Below, in pieces: positions 23,907 through 32,355 of a stretch of 64,000 bases of DNA. Position 1 is the first letter of the stretch. Every line of letters starts with the position of its first letter. The notes under the pieces are model-generated. The model did no database searches. It was not told the origin of the DNA and saw only the letters and a program-made list of their open reading frames with translations. Source of the stretch: Mariniflexile fucanivorans (lineage in GTDB: Bacteria; Bacteroidota; Bacteroidia; Flavobacteriales; Flavobacteriaceae); the NCBI RefSeq assembly GCF_004341235.1, contig NZ_SLUP01000003.1, forward strand, positions 124,001-188,000, in the 5' to 3' direction. The translations under genes and the position numbers were made by a program.

Positions 23907-23983
23907 GGCGTTACCACAAGGGTCGGGCTTTCGCAAGTCGCTCTCAAAAAGAGGAGCTCCAACAATTGCTCAATCCCTAACGC
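23907..23983 (+). repeat. Dispersed repeat family R, copy 1 (trpB-trpA junction)
   Basis: It opens GGCGTTACC, then GGGTCGGGCT, and closes ATCCCTAACGC. The same ordered blocks occur at 57427-57508 and, inverted, at 35769-35942. The ends GCGTTA and TAACGC are complementary. Confidence 0.75.
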
Positions 23984-24037
23984 AAATCCAGATTCAAAGA
24001 AAATTATTCGTGAATTAGTGGCAATAAACATTTCAAA

Positions 24038-24802
24038 ATGAACAGAATAAATAAAAAACTACAAGAAGATAAAAAGCTATTATCAATATACTTTACAGCT
24101 GGTTATCCAAGTTTAAACGACACCGTTTCCATCATTCAAGATTTAGAAAAAAATGGGGTGGATATGATCGAAATAGGCTTGCCTTTTAGCGATCCATTGG
24201 CCGATGGCCCAACCATACAAGCCAGTTCAACCCAAGCTTTAAAAAACGGCATGACTACGCAGGTGCTTTTCGAGCAGATAAAAGACATCCGAAAAACAGT
24301 TTCCATTCCGTTAATCATCATGGGATATTTTAACCCAATGCTGCAATATGGTGTAGAAGCGTTTTGCAAAAAATGTCAGGAAATTGGTATTGATGGTTTA
24401 ATCATTCCCGATTTACCAGTTGATGTATATCATGACGAATACAAAGCTACTTTTGAAAAATACGGGCTTATCAATGTGTTTTTAATCACACCTCAAACAA
24501 GTATAGAGCGTATTAATTTTATTGACTCCATTTCTAACGGATTTATATATATGGTAAGCAGTGCGAGCGTTACAGGATCCCAATCTGGTTTTGGAGACGA
24601 ACAAACTTCTTATTTCAAACGTATTGCGGACATGAATTTGAAAAATCCACAAATTATAGGTTTTGGAATTTCAGACAACAAAACCTTTACCCAAGCTACA
24701 CAATATGCTAAAGGTGCTATTATTGGAAGTGCATTTATTAAGCATATTACCAACAATGGCATAGAAACCCTAAGTACTTTTTTGAAGGAATTTAACACTT
24801 AA
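24038..24802 (+). CDS. trpA: Tryptophan synthase alpha subunit
   Basis: The 254-residue (beta/alpha)8 enzyme cleaves indole-glycerol phosphate and channels indole to TrpB. Catalytic Glu45 and Asp56 are visible in DMIEIGLPFSDPLADGPTIQASS. Other marks are LIIMGYFNPMLQYG, GLIIPDLPVDVYHDEY, FLITPQTS and the phosphate-binding VSSASVTGSQ and IGFGIS. It is the last gene of the trp operon. No intrinsic terminator follows closely, although the MITE-like element at 25044 ends in T-rich tracts. Confidence 0.97.
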   Translation: MNRINKKLQEDKKLLSIYFTAGYPSLNDTVSIIQDLEKNGVDMIEIGLPFSDPLADGPTIQASSTQALKNGMTTQVLFEQIKDIRKTVSIPLIIMGYFNPMLQYGVEAFCKKCQEIGIDGLIIPDLPVDVYHDEYKATFEKYGLINVFLITPQTSIERINFIDSISNGFIYMVSSASVTGSQSGFGDEQTSYFKRIADMNLKNPQIIGFGISDNKTFTQATQYAKGAIIGSAFIKHITNNGIETLSTFLKEFNT

Positions 24803-24882
24803 TCATCCAATTTTAAGATTGTTTTAATAAAATTTTAAAGTGTTTTTCTTATATTCCTAATGAACCAAAAAAAATTAAAACT

Positions 24883-25026
24883 ATGGGAATTATTGAAGAT
24901 CAAAAGAAATTTAAAAGAACTAAAGAACAGAAAACTCCGACTAATCCAACTGGCAATATCAATCAAAAAACAAACCAGTTTGATATTAATGCGGAAACAA
25001 TAAAAAAGCAACAAACAAAAAAATAA
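24883..25026 (+). CDS. Possible 47-residue charged protein
   Basis: ATG at 24883 opens a frame MGIIEDQKKFKRTKEQKTPTN ending QQTKK at 25026. It is very rich in Lys, Gln and Thr and has no membrane segment. It lies between trpA and the MITE-like element, 17 bp before the element. Only codon order and its compact placement support it. Confidence 0.3.
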   Translation: MGIIEDQKKFKRTKEQKTPTNPTGNINQKTNQFDINAETIKKQQTKK

Positions 25027-25043
25027 TGGTATGCTTTTAAATA

Positions 25044-25184
25044 AAAAGAAGGCTGTCTGAAAAGTGTAATTCTGTGTCATATTGAGCCTGTCGAAATATT
25101 TTAACTTACTGATAATCAATATCAGTTTCAACAATCTCAACCTGACAAAGTAAATACAATACACTTTTCAGACGGCCTCTTTTT
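25044..25184 (+). repeat. MITE-like element, copy 1
   Basis: This element of about 140 bp has terminal inverted repeats built on GGCTGTCTGAAAAGTGTA and an internal second pair (TGTCATATTGAGC / CTCAACCTGACA). Copy 2 at 37528-37664 is nearly the same sequence in the opposite orientation. It carries no coding capacity, and its ends resemble insertion-sequence ends. Confidence 0.8.
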
Positions 25185-25269
25185 ATTTTTAATGCCATAA
25201 TATATGAAAAGCTTTGGTTTTATAACACCCCAGCAAATAATAAACACCACTTTTGAATACTATTTTCAA

Positions 25270-25300
25270 TATATTTGGCAAAACATATTGGTAAACCAAT
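25270..25300 (+). promoter_or_regulatory. Lyase promoter with paired operators
   Basis: A -7 box TATATTTG lies at 25270-25277. Overlapping it from 25275 is a degenerate copy, and 13 bp further (25288-25299) a perfect copy, of the inverted repeat TTGGT-N2-ACCAA. The gene for the PL6 enzyme (26558-26587) shows the same spacing. The symmetry fits a GntR/FadR-type operator (family knowledge); the repressor is not in the window. Confidence 0.6.
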
Positions 25301-25313
25301 TAAACCCCTAAAT

Positions 25314-26429
25314 ATGAAATCTGCCATTCTATTTTATTTCTCTCTGCTTTTTACTTTTCAACATATAAATTCGCAAGTCATTCTAAATGCAGATGGACCG
25401 GGTAACACCTACGAATTAATAAACTCTGTTTTAGCTCCTGGATATGATGTTATTGAGGCACCAGATTGTGCACATGAAACATTCAACAATGGAGCAACTT
25501 CTAACCCAAGCAGACATATTGACGAAATTTTTGATGCCGACTTAAACACCAATGTATTTCGTTTTCACATACACGTTACACCTGATAATGACAGATGCAT
25601 CGCTACTACAACAGATCGACAACGTAACGAAATTAAAGTTTATGATAAATCACCTGAAAATTTAAAAGCTGTTGAAGGAGAAACGTTTGTTTATAAATGG
25701 AAATTCAAATTACCTTTAGGTTTCCAACCTACCACAAAATTTACTCATATTCACCAATTAAAAAGTGTAAATGATGAATTCGATAGCATGCCTATGTATA
25801 CATTCACCCTATATTCATCATCTGGTGGTGTTTTTGTAGTACGTTATGCAGAATCTAGCTCTCAAACAACCGTTAAATCAGTCCCGCTTTCTAATTTTTT
25901 AGGAAATTGGGTTGAAGTGACCGAAACAATTACCTATAGCAATCCAGGAACTTATTCTGTAGTTATTAATAAAGTAAGCGATGGCACAAACCTTTTAACA
26001 TACTCTAATACCAATAATAATTGGAGAAATGTTGTACCATCTGGTGGTTCTATAGATGATATATATATCCGTCCAAAATGGGGTATTTACAGAAGCTTGG
26101 ACTTCTCTGATGATTTACGTGATGAACAAGTGTTATTCGCTAATTTTAGTATTGATGAAAACCCAAAGTTATCAATAAACAACTCTGAAAAAAAAAATAA
26201 TTTAATTACCATTTTTCCAAACCCTAGTAATAATGAAGTTTATATCAAAGAAACCATTCCAAATAGCTTCAATTACATCAATATCCTTGATAATTTAGGT
26301 AGAATTATTCGCTCTCAAAAATCATCATCTAAAACTATTAGTACTTCAAATTTAAAAAAAGGACTCTACTTTATAGAATTGAAAAAAGATTCAAGTACAA
26401 TTTGTATTGAAAAATTGCTAGTAAATTAA
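25314..26429 (+). CDS. Secreted jelly-roll polysaccharide lyase with T9SS tail
   Basis: From the ATG at 25314 (MKSAILFYFSLLFTFQHINSQ, signal peptide) the protein has 371 residues. The catalytic part (about 20-285) contains DRQRNEIKVYDKSPENLKAVEGETFVYKWKFKLP, then TKFTHIHQLK and MPMYTFTLY. This arrangement of Arg/Glu, a HIHQ strand and Tyr strands is typical of beta-jelly-roll lyases. I cannot decide between a PL7-like alginate lyase and a PL28-like or heparin-lyase-I-like enzyme. A T9SS sorting domain forms the last 75 residues (NLITIFPNPSNNEVYI to the end), so it is exported to the surface or medium. It shares its operator with the PL6 gene, which favours the same substrate. Confidence 0.72.
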   Translation: MKSAILFYFSLLFTFQHINSQVILNADGPGNTYELINSVLAPGYDVIEAPDCAHETFNNGATSNPSRHIDEIFDADLNTNVFRFHIHVTPDNDRCIATTTDRQRNEIKVYDKSPENLKAVEGETFVYKWKFKLPLGFQPTTKFTHIHQLKSVNDEFDSMPMYTFTLYSSSGGVFVVRYAESSSQTTVKSVPLSNFLGNWVEVTETITYSNPGTYSVVINKVSDGTNLLTYSNTNNNWRNVVPSGGSIDDIYIRPKWGIYRSLDFSDDLRDEQVLFANFSIDENPKLSINNSEKKNNLITIFPNPSNNEVYIKETIPNSFNYINILDNLGRIIRSQKSSSKTISTSNLKKGLYFIELKKDSSTICIEKLLVN

Positions 26430-26557
26430 ATTTCGAACTTGCCTTAAATTACCGCTTAATCCTTTTTCTTAGTAAACTCATCTAAAACTAACCTATTTCC
26501 CTGTGTAACAGGTTCTAATAATGAATGAAATTTTAGTTGCTTTTTAAAAAAAAATAT

Positions 26558-26587
26558 TATATTTGGTTTACCAATTTGGTTTACCAC
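26558..26587 (+). promoter_or_regulatory. PL6 lyase promoter with paired operators
   Basis: TTG at 26537-26539, 18 bp, then -7 box TATATTTG at 26558-26565. TTGGT-TT-ACCAA at 26563-26574 overlaps the -7 box, and a second copy with one mismatch is at 26576-26587. The layout equals that of the first lyase gene, so a repressor would block both promoters until the substrate is present. Confidence 0.65.
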
Positions 26588-26615
26588 ATATTATTCACAA
26601 ACTAAACTATTCGAA

Positions 26616-29264
26616 ATGAAACTAAAAATTACTCAAACAAAAGGTTTATTATTTAAAGGGTTTCTGTTAAAAACTGGTATTATTGTATTGATATTCTTAT
26701 GGAATACGAATGTGTTTTCGCAAGACGCTACAAAACTCCCTTCAGAACTTACAGCGGCTTATACTTCTACACTTGCCCCAGGAACGACCATAACTATAGC
26801 AGATGGTACGTATTCTGGAAGTTTTACAATGAAAGTTAATGGTGTGGGAACTTCAACTAATCCCATTACATTCAAGGCGCAAACCCCAGGCGGCGTTAAA
26901 TTTACCAACGGCCAGCAATTGAAAATTGGTGGAGATTACTGTATTATTGATGGCTTATGGTGGCAAGGTGGTAATGGCGCCAGCAATTTTATTGAATTTA
27001 GAGATGGCTCTAATTATGCTTACTATAGTACCCTTCAAAATTGTGTAGTTGATGGTTTACAAGTATCAGGCGGCACACCAACATATAATGCTTCAACAGG
27101 TGTATACGCAAGTGTTAAACATAATTGGGTTGTTATGTATGGAAATTACAACACCGTAATTAATTGTTCATTTATGAATAAAATAAGTTCCGGTAATTTT
27201 ATTCTAGCAGAATATCAATTCAACGCATCTGCTGATGGTACTGGACTTCCAAATACACGTTGTGACGAAGTTGGTCATAAAATTATTAATAATTATTTCT
27301 ATAAATATGCGAAAATTGATGACACATATACCAATTCAGGAGATAGTGAAGCTATTCGTATAGGTACAAGTGAGTATCAAAATGTAAATAGTAATGCTTT
27401 AGTTCAGAACAATTATTTTGTTGAAGCAGATGGTGAAAATGAAATCATCACTAATAAAAGCAAAGGCAATAGTTATATCAATAACACTTTTAGAAGATGT
27501 AGAGGTTCTTTAGTACTGCGCCATGGTTCGGACACCACAGTTAATGGAAATTACTTTTTAGGTATGAATGTTGACGGTACTGGAGGTATTAGAATTGTTG
27601 ATAGTAATCAAATAATTAGGAATAATTATATTCAAGATTGTATTACTGTTATAGATCAAGCACAGTGGAATAATGGTATCACATTTTTAGGTGGAAGCGC
27701 AGCTAAGGCAGTTGATTGTTCAGTTACAACTGGCCTTTCAAATGGCTATCAAAAAGTTGAAAATCTTAATCTGAGTAATAACACGATTGTAAACACGAAT
27801 GCGCCTTTATTTTATAACATAGCTCAAGGGTCAACCGATCCATTAGGAAGTGTTAATGATAACTTAATTTATTTTACTTCAGGTAACTCAAATATAACAC
27901 CTGTAATTAATCAAGATTATACTGCACTTGGTACAGCATTGACTTACTCTGGAAACGTTTGGAAAGGAGCGAGCAGCTTAGGTGCAACGAATACTGGTTT
28001 TGCCGAAGTGGCAGGAATTACGGCTACACAATCTGGCGAAATTTTCACTTTTACAGGTGCAGATGGTAAAGGTGCCGATATGGGTACTTACACACCAATA
28101 ACTGATGGGATGGTTGGTAATGAAATTGGAGCTTGTTTTGTAAATTATTTAGGTGCTTCCTATAGCGGTACTTGTTCTGTTGTAATACCTGAAACTTTAG
28201 TCGTAGGCAGTTTATCCACATTTGCTCACACTGGGGGTAGTATGGATGTTTCAATTACTGCCAACGTAAGTTGGTCTGCTACATCTAACGATTCATGGAT
28301 AACAACCATTAATCCTAGTTCGGGTACTGGAGACGCTACAGTTTCAGTTACAGTTACTGAAAACACTGGAACCGAAAGCAGAAGTGGTTCTGTAACTTTT
28401 ACACAAACTTCAGGGGATGGTAATGGTACTACCAAAACTTTAAACATCACCCAAGATGCGCCACCTCCACCAGACCCACGTGATGGCTTAAACCTTATAA
28501 ACCCTCTTTTCGCTGACGTTGAAGCCGTATATGCTTGTCACGAAGAAACAGAAGCTAATGGGCACTCCGGAAAATTTAATGATGCATGGAAAAGTTTGGA
28601 TAAAAACCCTGACACCCAATGGGCCGGAAGTGCTGCCTTAGGTGAATGCGCAAGTGCTGGATATACCTCTATAATTTACGATTTAAAAGGCGCTTTTGAT
28701 TTAGATTTAGTAGATATTGCAACTACAAGTGGAAAAACTTACAATTTACAAATTTGGGTGTCCTCTACAGTACCTGTATCACCTGAAACATATCCAGCTA
28801 ACGGTGATTTTACACTAGCATATCCAAGCAGTGGATTTTTTCAAATTAGCACAACCCCAACAGTTAAAGTACCTTATACAATATCGCCTGCCGCTGCAGG
28901 TACCAGATATGTAAAAATAGTTGGTGATGGCCAACCCGGTGGTTCTAGGTATACAACTATTCATGAAATCGAGTTTTATGGCGACCCTGTTAGTTTATCC
29001 GTTGATGATAAGCAAATAACTAATCAAGTTAAAATGTATCCTAACCCTGTTAGCAACATACTAACAGTAAGCCAGATAAAAACACAAGTAAATGTTATAC
29101 AAGTATTTACTTTGGATGGTAGAAAAGTTATGGAAAAACCTATTAAATCGTTAACCTCTGAAATTAAAGTAGATGTTTCAACCTTATCCAATGGTGCTTA
29201 TATTTTAAACCTTGTAAATAGTGATGCCTCTAAAGATTCTAAAATGTTTATTGTTTCACATTAA
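26616..29264 (+). CDS. Secreted PL6 (chondroitinase B/alginate lyase) enzyme with BACON, discoidin-like and T9SS domains
   Basis: The 882-residue protein has a signal peptide (to about 36) and a parallel beta-helix PL6 domain (about 40-510). The Lys281 and Arg302 positions (ENEIITNKSKGN, GSLVLRHGSD) are 21 apart, as in characterised PL6 alginate lyases. A BACON domain follows (about 530-618, ANVSWSATSNDSWITTINPSSGTGDATVSV). Next come a discoidin-like segment (about 630-790, AWKSLDKNPDTQWAGSAAL to IHEIEFYGD) and a T9SS tail (MYPNPVSNILTVSQ to the end). The family cleaves alginate or dermatan sulfate by beta-elimination; alginate is the likely substrate for a marine flavobacterium. No transport genes (SusCD) flank it here. 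Confidence 0.88.
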   Translation: MKLKITQTKGLLFKGFLLKTGIIVLIFLWNTNVFSQDATKLPSELTAAYTSTLAPGTTITIADGTYSGSFTMKVNGVGTSTNPITFKAQTPGGVKFTNGQQLKIGGDYCIIDGLWWQGGNGASNFIEFRDGSNYAYYSTLQNCVVDGLQVSGGTPTYNASTGVYASVKHNWVVMYGNYNTVINCSFMNKISSGNFILAEYQFNASADGTGLPNTRCDEVGHKIINNYFYKYAKIDDTYTNSGDSEAIRIGTSEYQNVNSNALVQNNYFVEADGENEIITNKSKGNSYINNTFRRCRGSLVLRHGSDTTVNGNYFLGMNVDGTGGIRIVDSNQIIRNNYIQDCITVIDQAQWNNGITFLGGSAAKAVDCSVTTGLSNGYQKVENLNLSNNTIVNTNAPLFYNIAQGSTDPLGSVNDNLIYFTSGNSNITPVINQDYTALGTALTYSGNVWKGASSLGATNTGFAEVAGITATQSGEIFTFTGADGKGADMGTYTPITDGMVGNEIGACFVNYLGASYSGTCSVVIPETLVVGSLSTFAHTGGSMDVSITANVSWSATSNDSWITTINPSSGTGDATVSVTVTENTGTESRSGSVTFTQTSGDGNGTTKTLNITQDAPPPPDPRDGLNLINPLFADVEAVYACHEETEANGHSGKFNDAWKSLDKNPDTQWAGSAALGECASAGYTSIIYDLKGAFDLDLVDIATTSGKTYNLQIWVSSTVPVSPETYPANGDFTLAYPSSGFFQISTTPTVKVPYTISPAAAGTRYVKIVGDGQPGGSRYTTIHEIEFYGDPVSLSVDDKQITNQVKMYPNPVSNILTVSQIKTQVNVIQVFTLDGRKVMEKPIKSLTSEIKVDVSTLSNGAYILNLVNSDASKDSKMFIVSH

Positions 29265-29284
29265 ATAGCATAATTGATCAGACC

Positions 29285-29338
29285 AAGTGTCATTTTATTT
29301 AATTGCAGTATCTTTGCTTTTTAAATAAAATGACACTT
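29285..29338 (+). terminator. 16-bp perfect inverted repeat with a -7 box in its loop
   Basis: AAGTGTCATTTTATTT (29285-29300) and its exact complement (29323-29338) are followed by T and form a terminator for the PL6 gene. The 22-nt loop contains TATCTTTG (29309-29316), a -7 box well placed for trmL, whose ATG is at 29343. Confidence 0.65.
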
Positions 29339-29342
29339 TTTT

Positions 29343-29792
29343 ATGCCCCTTAACATCGTTCTTATTGAACCCGAAATACCCAACAACACGGGTAATATCG
29401 GGCGTTTAGCATTGGCATCTGGCTCTACACTTCATTTGGTAAAACCTTTTGGATTCGAAATTAGTGATGCTCGCCTTAAACGTGCTGGCTTGGATTACTG
29501 GCAGCATGTAACAATTGTTTATTATGATAGTATAGATGAATTCTTCTCTAAAAACAAAAAGGGCAACATGGTATTTCTTTCCAGCCATGGCACAAAAAAC
29601 CATTGGGAAATTCCTTTTGAGGATAATCTGTTTTTAGTGTTTGGTAAAGAGTCGGTAGGATTGCCTAAATCCATTACTGAAACCCACACAAATCAACTTT
29701 ACAAAATTCCTTTGTACAGCCCACATGTTAGAAGTTTAAACTTAGCAAATGCTGTAGCCATCGTTGTTTATGAGGGCGTAAAACATTTATAA
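29343..29792 (+). CDS. trmL: tRNA (cytidine34-2'-O)-methyltransferase
   Basis: The 149-residue SPOUT methyltransferase has IVLIEPEIPNNTGNIGRLALASGSTLHLVKPFGF at the start, RAGLDYWQHV, VFGKESVGLP and the trefoil-knot motif IPLYSPHVRSLNLANAVAIVVYE. It methylates the wobble ribose of tRNA-Leu isoacceptors using S-adenosylmethionine. Length and motifs fit TrmL (formerly YibK). It is monocistronic and appears to use a -7 box inside the preceding hairpin loop. Confidence 0.92.
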   Translation: MPLNIVLIEPEIPNNTGNIGRLALASGSTLHLVKPFGFEISDARLKRAGLDYWQHVTIVYYDSIDEFFSKNKKGNMVFLSSHGTKNHWEIPFEDNLFLVFGKESVGLPKSITETHTNQLYKIPLYSPHVRSLNLANAVAIVVYEGVKHL

Positions 29793-29880
29793 TTAAAGTT
29801 TTCACAAAATTATTTTAGGCATTAAACCTTTTTCTAAATTTATAGTCAAAGTGCCAAATAACAATTTAAAAACTTAAATA

Positions 29881-30192
29881 ATGAAAACAACAATTTTAAA
29901 ATTCGCCTTATTCTCATTTGCTTTATTAGCTTTTTCTCAAGTAAACGCTCAAGACAAAAAGAAACCAGACCCAGAAAAAATGTTTACTACTTTAGACACA
30001 AATAAAGATGGTACTATTTCTCTGGAAGAAATGAAGGCACGCAAAACTAAAAAAGAAGTATCTGCTGAAGCACAAGAAAAAAGATTTGCTGCTATGGATG
30101 CTGATGCCAATGGCGCAGTAACTTTAGAGGAGTTTAAAACTTCTATGGCAAAAGTAAAAGGTAAAGGTGAAGGCAAGAAAAAACAAGAATAG
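29881..30192 (+). CDS. Secreted EF-hand calcium-binding protein
   Basis: The 103-residue product has a signal peptide (MKTTILKFALFSFALLAFSQVNAQ). It has two EF-hand loops: DTNKDGTISLEE (about 39-50) and DADANGAVTLEE (about 72-83), with acidic residues at the calcium-coordinating positions, and a lysine-rich tail. It probably binds calcium in the periplasm or outside; the partner is unknown. It ends at a bidirectional terminator facing the rhlE operon. Confidence 0.82.
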   Translation: MKTTILKFALFSFALLAFSQVNAQDKKKPDPEKMFTTLDTNKDGTISLEEMKARKTKKEVSAEAQEKRFAAMDADANGAVTLEEFKTSMAKVKGKGEGKKKQE

Positions 30193-30210
30193 ATAGTTGT
30201 TTATCCCATA

Positions 30211-30248
30211 TTAAAAAAGGTTCAAGTTAATTAACTTGAACCTTTTTT
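30211..30248. terminator. Bidirectional terminator overlapping a stop codon
   Basis: AAAAAAGGTTCAAGTT and AACTTGAACCTTTTTT pair around a short AATT centre. The TAA of the minus-strand VF530-like gene (30231-30233) lies inside the stem, so the terminator serves both convergent transcripts. Confidence 0.85.
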
Positions 30249-30473
30249 CTTTTCATTCTTTTTCAACATATTTAAATACATGGTCTCTACTTTGGTCCTT
30301 GCCCAAGGTGTTCTCCTTAAAAACTTTAGACTCGATTTTACCGAAGGATTATCAATAAAACATTTAATTTTTATGGTATAACCCATATACTCCCAACCAT
30401 AATGCGCCACCAAATCATTAATAATCTGTTCTAGCTTTATACCGTGTAACGGGTTGTTAGGTTGCTGTTCCAT
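30231..30473 (-). CDS. VF530-family putative DNA-binding protein
   Basis: The 80-residue protein ([70 protein letters not shown]) matches the VF530/DUF2132 pattern: NPLHGI..E.I...L...YGWE.L, then NPS..SSLKFLR.TPWAR..VE. Its role is poorly known; the small fold has been described as DNA-binding. It overlaps the upstream 73-codon gene by 17 bp and ends within a terminator, so it is the last gene of the rhlE operon. Confidence 0.85.
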   Translation of the reverse strand: MEQQPNNPLHGIKLEQIINDLVAHYGWEYMGYTIKIKCFIDNPSVKSSLKFLRRTPWARTKVETMYLNMLKKNEKKKGSS

Positions 30474-30678
30474 GCGCTAAATCTTTAATTTTTACAGCTT
30501 TTTCAAAGTGGTCTAACTTATGTTCTTTTATCCACCAAGTGGCAGCCTCCATTAAAAGTTCTGGGTTATTGTTTTTATTTTCAAAAAATGCATAAAAAGA
30601 CAAACCTACATTTTCACCTTTTGTTTGTATTTTTTCATTACAAACTTCAATAATTTTAGCTTTTAAACTGGGCGTCAT
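30457..30678 (-). CDS. Small conserved protein, DUF6500-like
   Basis: The 73-residue product ([67 protein letters not shown]) is helical, has no signal or membrane segment, and resembles small DUF6500-type proteins as I remember them. It starts 5 bp after the rhlE stop and overlaps the next gene, so it is translated from the same message. Function is unknown. Confidence 0.65.
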   Translation of the reverse strand: MTPSLKAKIIEVCNEKIQTKGENVGLSFYAFFENKNNNPELLMEAATWWIKEHKLDHFEKAVKIKDLAHGTAT

Positions 30679-30683
30679 ACCTA

Positions 30684-31973
30684 TTAATTACGTCTGTCGT
30701 TTCGTTTTCTATCGTTGTTACGCTTCGGGCGACGGCTACTATCATTCTTTTGAGTATTGCTTTTTGCCGAACGTTCATTGTTTCTAGAACGGTTTCCACC
30801 ACCACGTTGCTGGCGTTTTTCTGGTTCGGTTGAGGCGTTCGGGTCAGGTTCAAACCCTTCAACTATTTCAACAGGAATTTTTATCCCTACTAACTTTTCA
30901 ATATCTCGTAAATAGGTTGTTTCATCAGCACTTACTAATGATAGCGCTTCACCACTAGCTCCTGCTCTACCCGTTCTGCCTATTCTGTGTACATAATCTT
31001 CAGCAATATTAGGTAATTCAAAATTAATAACATGGGGTAATAATGGAATATCCAAACCACGCGCTGCAATATCAGTAGCTACTAACACACTCACACTGCC
31101 GTTTTTAAAACCTCCCAATGCTTTGGTACGCGCGCCTTGACTTTTATTTCCATGTATAGCAGCAGCTTTTATTCCTGCTTTTGCCATTTTTTCACATAGC
31201 TTGTTGGCTCCATGTTTGGTTCTGGTAAAAACCAATACCTGTTTCCAGTTTCCGTCTAATATCAACTTTATAATCAAATCAGTTTTTAAACCTTTGGCAA
31301 CTCTGTATACTTTTTGTGAAATGGCATCTACCGTAGTGTTTTCTGGAGTAGCTTCTACCTGCACCGGGTGATTTAAAATACCATGTGCCAGTTTTTTTAT
31401 ATCGGCTGAAAACGTTGCCGAAAACATTAAGTTTTGGCGTTTTTCGGGCATTAATTTAATAATACGTTCAATATCGCGTAAAAAGCCCATATCCAACATG
31501 CGGTCTGCTTCATCTAAAACCAAGATTTCAACACGTTTTAACGAAATGTGATTTTGGTTAATTAAATCCAATAAACGCCCTGGGGTGGCTACCAATACAT
31601 CAATACCTTGGCGCATGGTGGCAACCTGTGGGTTTTGGTTAACGCCTCCAAAAATAACGGCACTTTTTATGTTTAAAAACTCGCTATACTCTCTAACATT
31701 GGCATATACTTGTGCTGCCAATTCACGCGTTGGTGTTAATATTAATGCACGAATGGGTCTGTATTTTTCTTTTGGGTTTTCTGATAAAATATGTAAAAGC
31801 GGCAAAGTAAACCCTGCTGTTTTTCCAGTACCTGTCTGGGCACTTGCCAATACATCTTTGCCTTGTAATATATGGGGAATGGATTTTTGTTGAATAGGAC
31901 TTGGGGTTGTGTATCCCTTTTTGCTAATTGCTTTTAGCAAGGCTTGGGATAAGCCTAAAGAATTGAATTGCAT
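30684..31973 (-). CDS. rhlE: DEAD-box RNA helicase, RhlE type
   Basis: From the ATG at 31973 ([29 protein letters not shown], the Q motif) the protein has 429 residues. An upstream ATG at 32018 would add 15 atypical residues. Helicase motifs: AQTGTGKT (I), PTRELAAQ (Ia), [10 protein letters not shown] (II), SATFS (III), [24 protein letters not shown] and [10 protein letters not shown] (VI). The C-terminal 65 residues are an RGG-, Asn- and Arg-rich tail that binds RNA. It unwinds structured RNA in cold adaptation, ribosome assembly or decay. A -7 box (TACATTTG, plus-strand 32060-32067) lies upstream. Confidence 0.93.
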   Translation of the reverse strand: MQFNSLGLSQALLKAISKKGYTTPSPIQQKSIPHILQGKDVLASAQTGTGKTAGFTLPLLHILSENPKEKYRPIRALILTPTRELAAQVYANVREYSEFLNIKSAVIFGGVNQNPQVATMRQGIDVLVATPGRLLDLINQNHISLKRVEILVLDEADRMLDMGFLRDIERIIKLMPEKRQNLMFSATFSADIKKLAHGILNHPVQVEATPENTTVDAISQKVYRVAKGLKTDLIIKLILDGNWKQVLVFTRTKHGANKLCEKMAKAGIKAAAIHGNKSQGARTKALGGFKNGSVSVLVATDIAARGLDIPLLPHVINFELPNIAEDYVHRIGRTGRAGASGEALSLVSADETTYLRDIEKLVGIKIPVEIVEGFEPDPNASTEPEKRQQRGGGNRSRNNERSAKSNTQKNDSSRRPKRNNDRKRNDRRN

Positions 31974-32059
31974 ATAAATTGTTTGATAAACCCTTAATTG
32001 GGTATTTTGAGATGACAATCTATTCTATTAAACATCACCTCTTTTTTTTTATTAAGCGA

Positions 32060-32067
32060 CAAATGTA
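32060..32067 (-). promoter_or_regulatory. -7 box upstream of rhlE
   Basis: The minus strand reads TACATTTG, matching TAnnTTTG, 87 bp before the start of rhlE. No -33 TTG is seen at the usual distance. Confidence 0.45.
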
Positions 32068-32303
32068 CGGTTAATTATTTAGATGCTTTAGCTTTAATAT
32101 ACTTTGAAAGATATTTGGCATGTAGTGGCTCATTCCTAATTGCTCGTTTTCTTAACATACAATAATATCTGTTTAATTTTTATAAGCGACACAGGCAAAA
32201 GTAAATCCGATAGACACAATTAAGCTTAAACGAAACAGGTTAAAACAATTAATAACATTTAAATCCAGAGAAGGCTTTGTTAAAGTTTTGTTAACCAAAA
32301 TAT

Positions 32304-32335
32304 TTGCTAATAACAGTCATAAAACATTACTTTTG
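32304..32335 (+). promoter_or_regulatory. Promoter of the LETM1-like gene
   Basis: TTG at 32304-32306, 21 bp, then TACTTTTG at 32328-32335 match the Bacteroidota consensus. The ATG is at 32356, giving a very short leader. Confidence 0.65.
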
Positions 32336-32355
32336 CATGAACAAATATTGGCACT

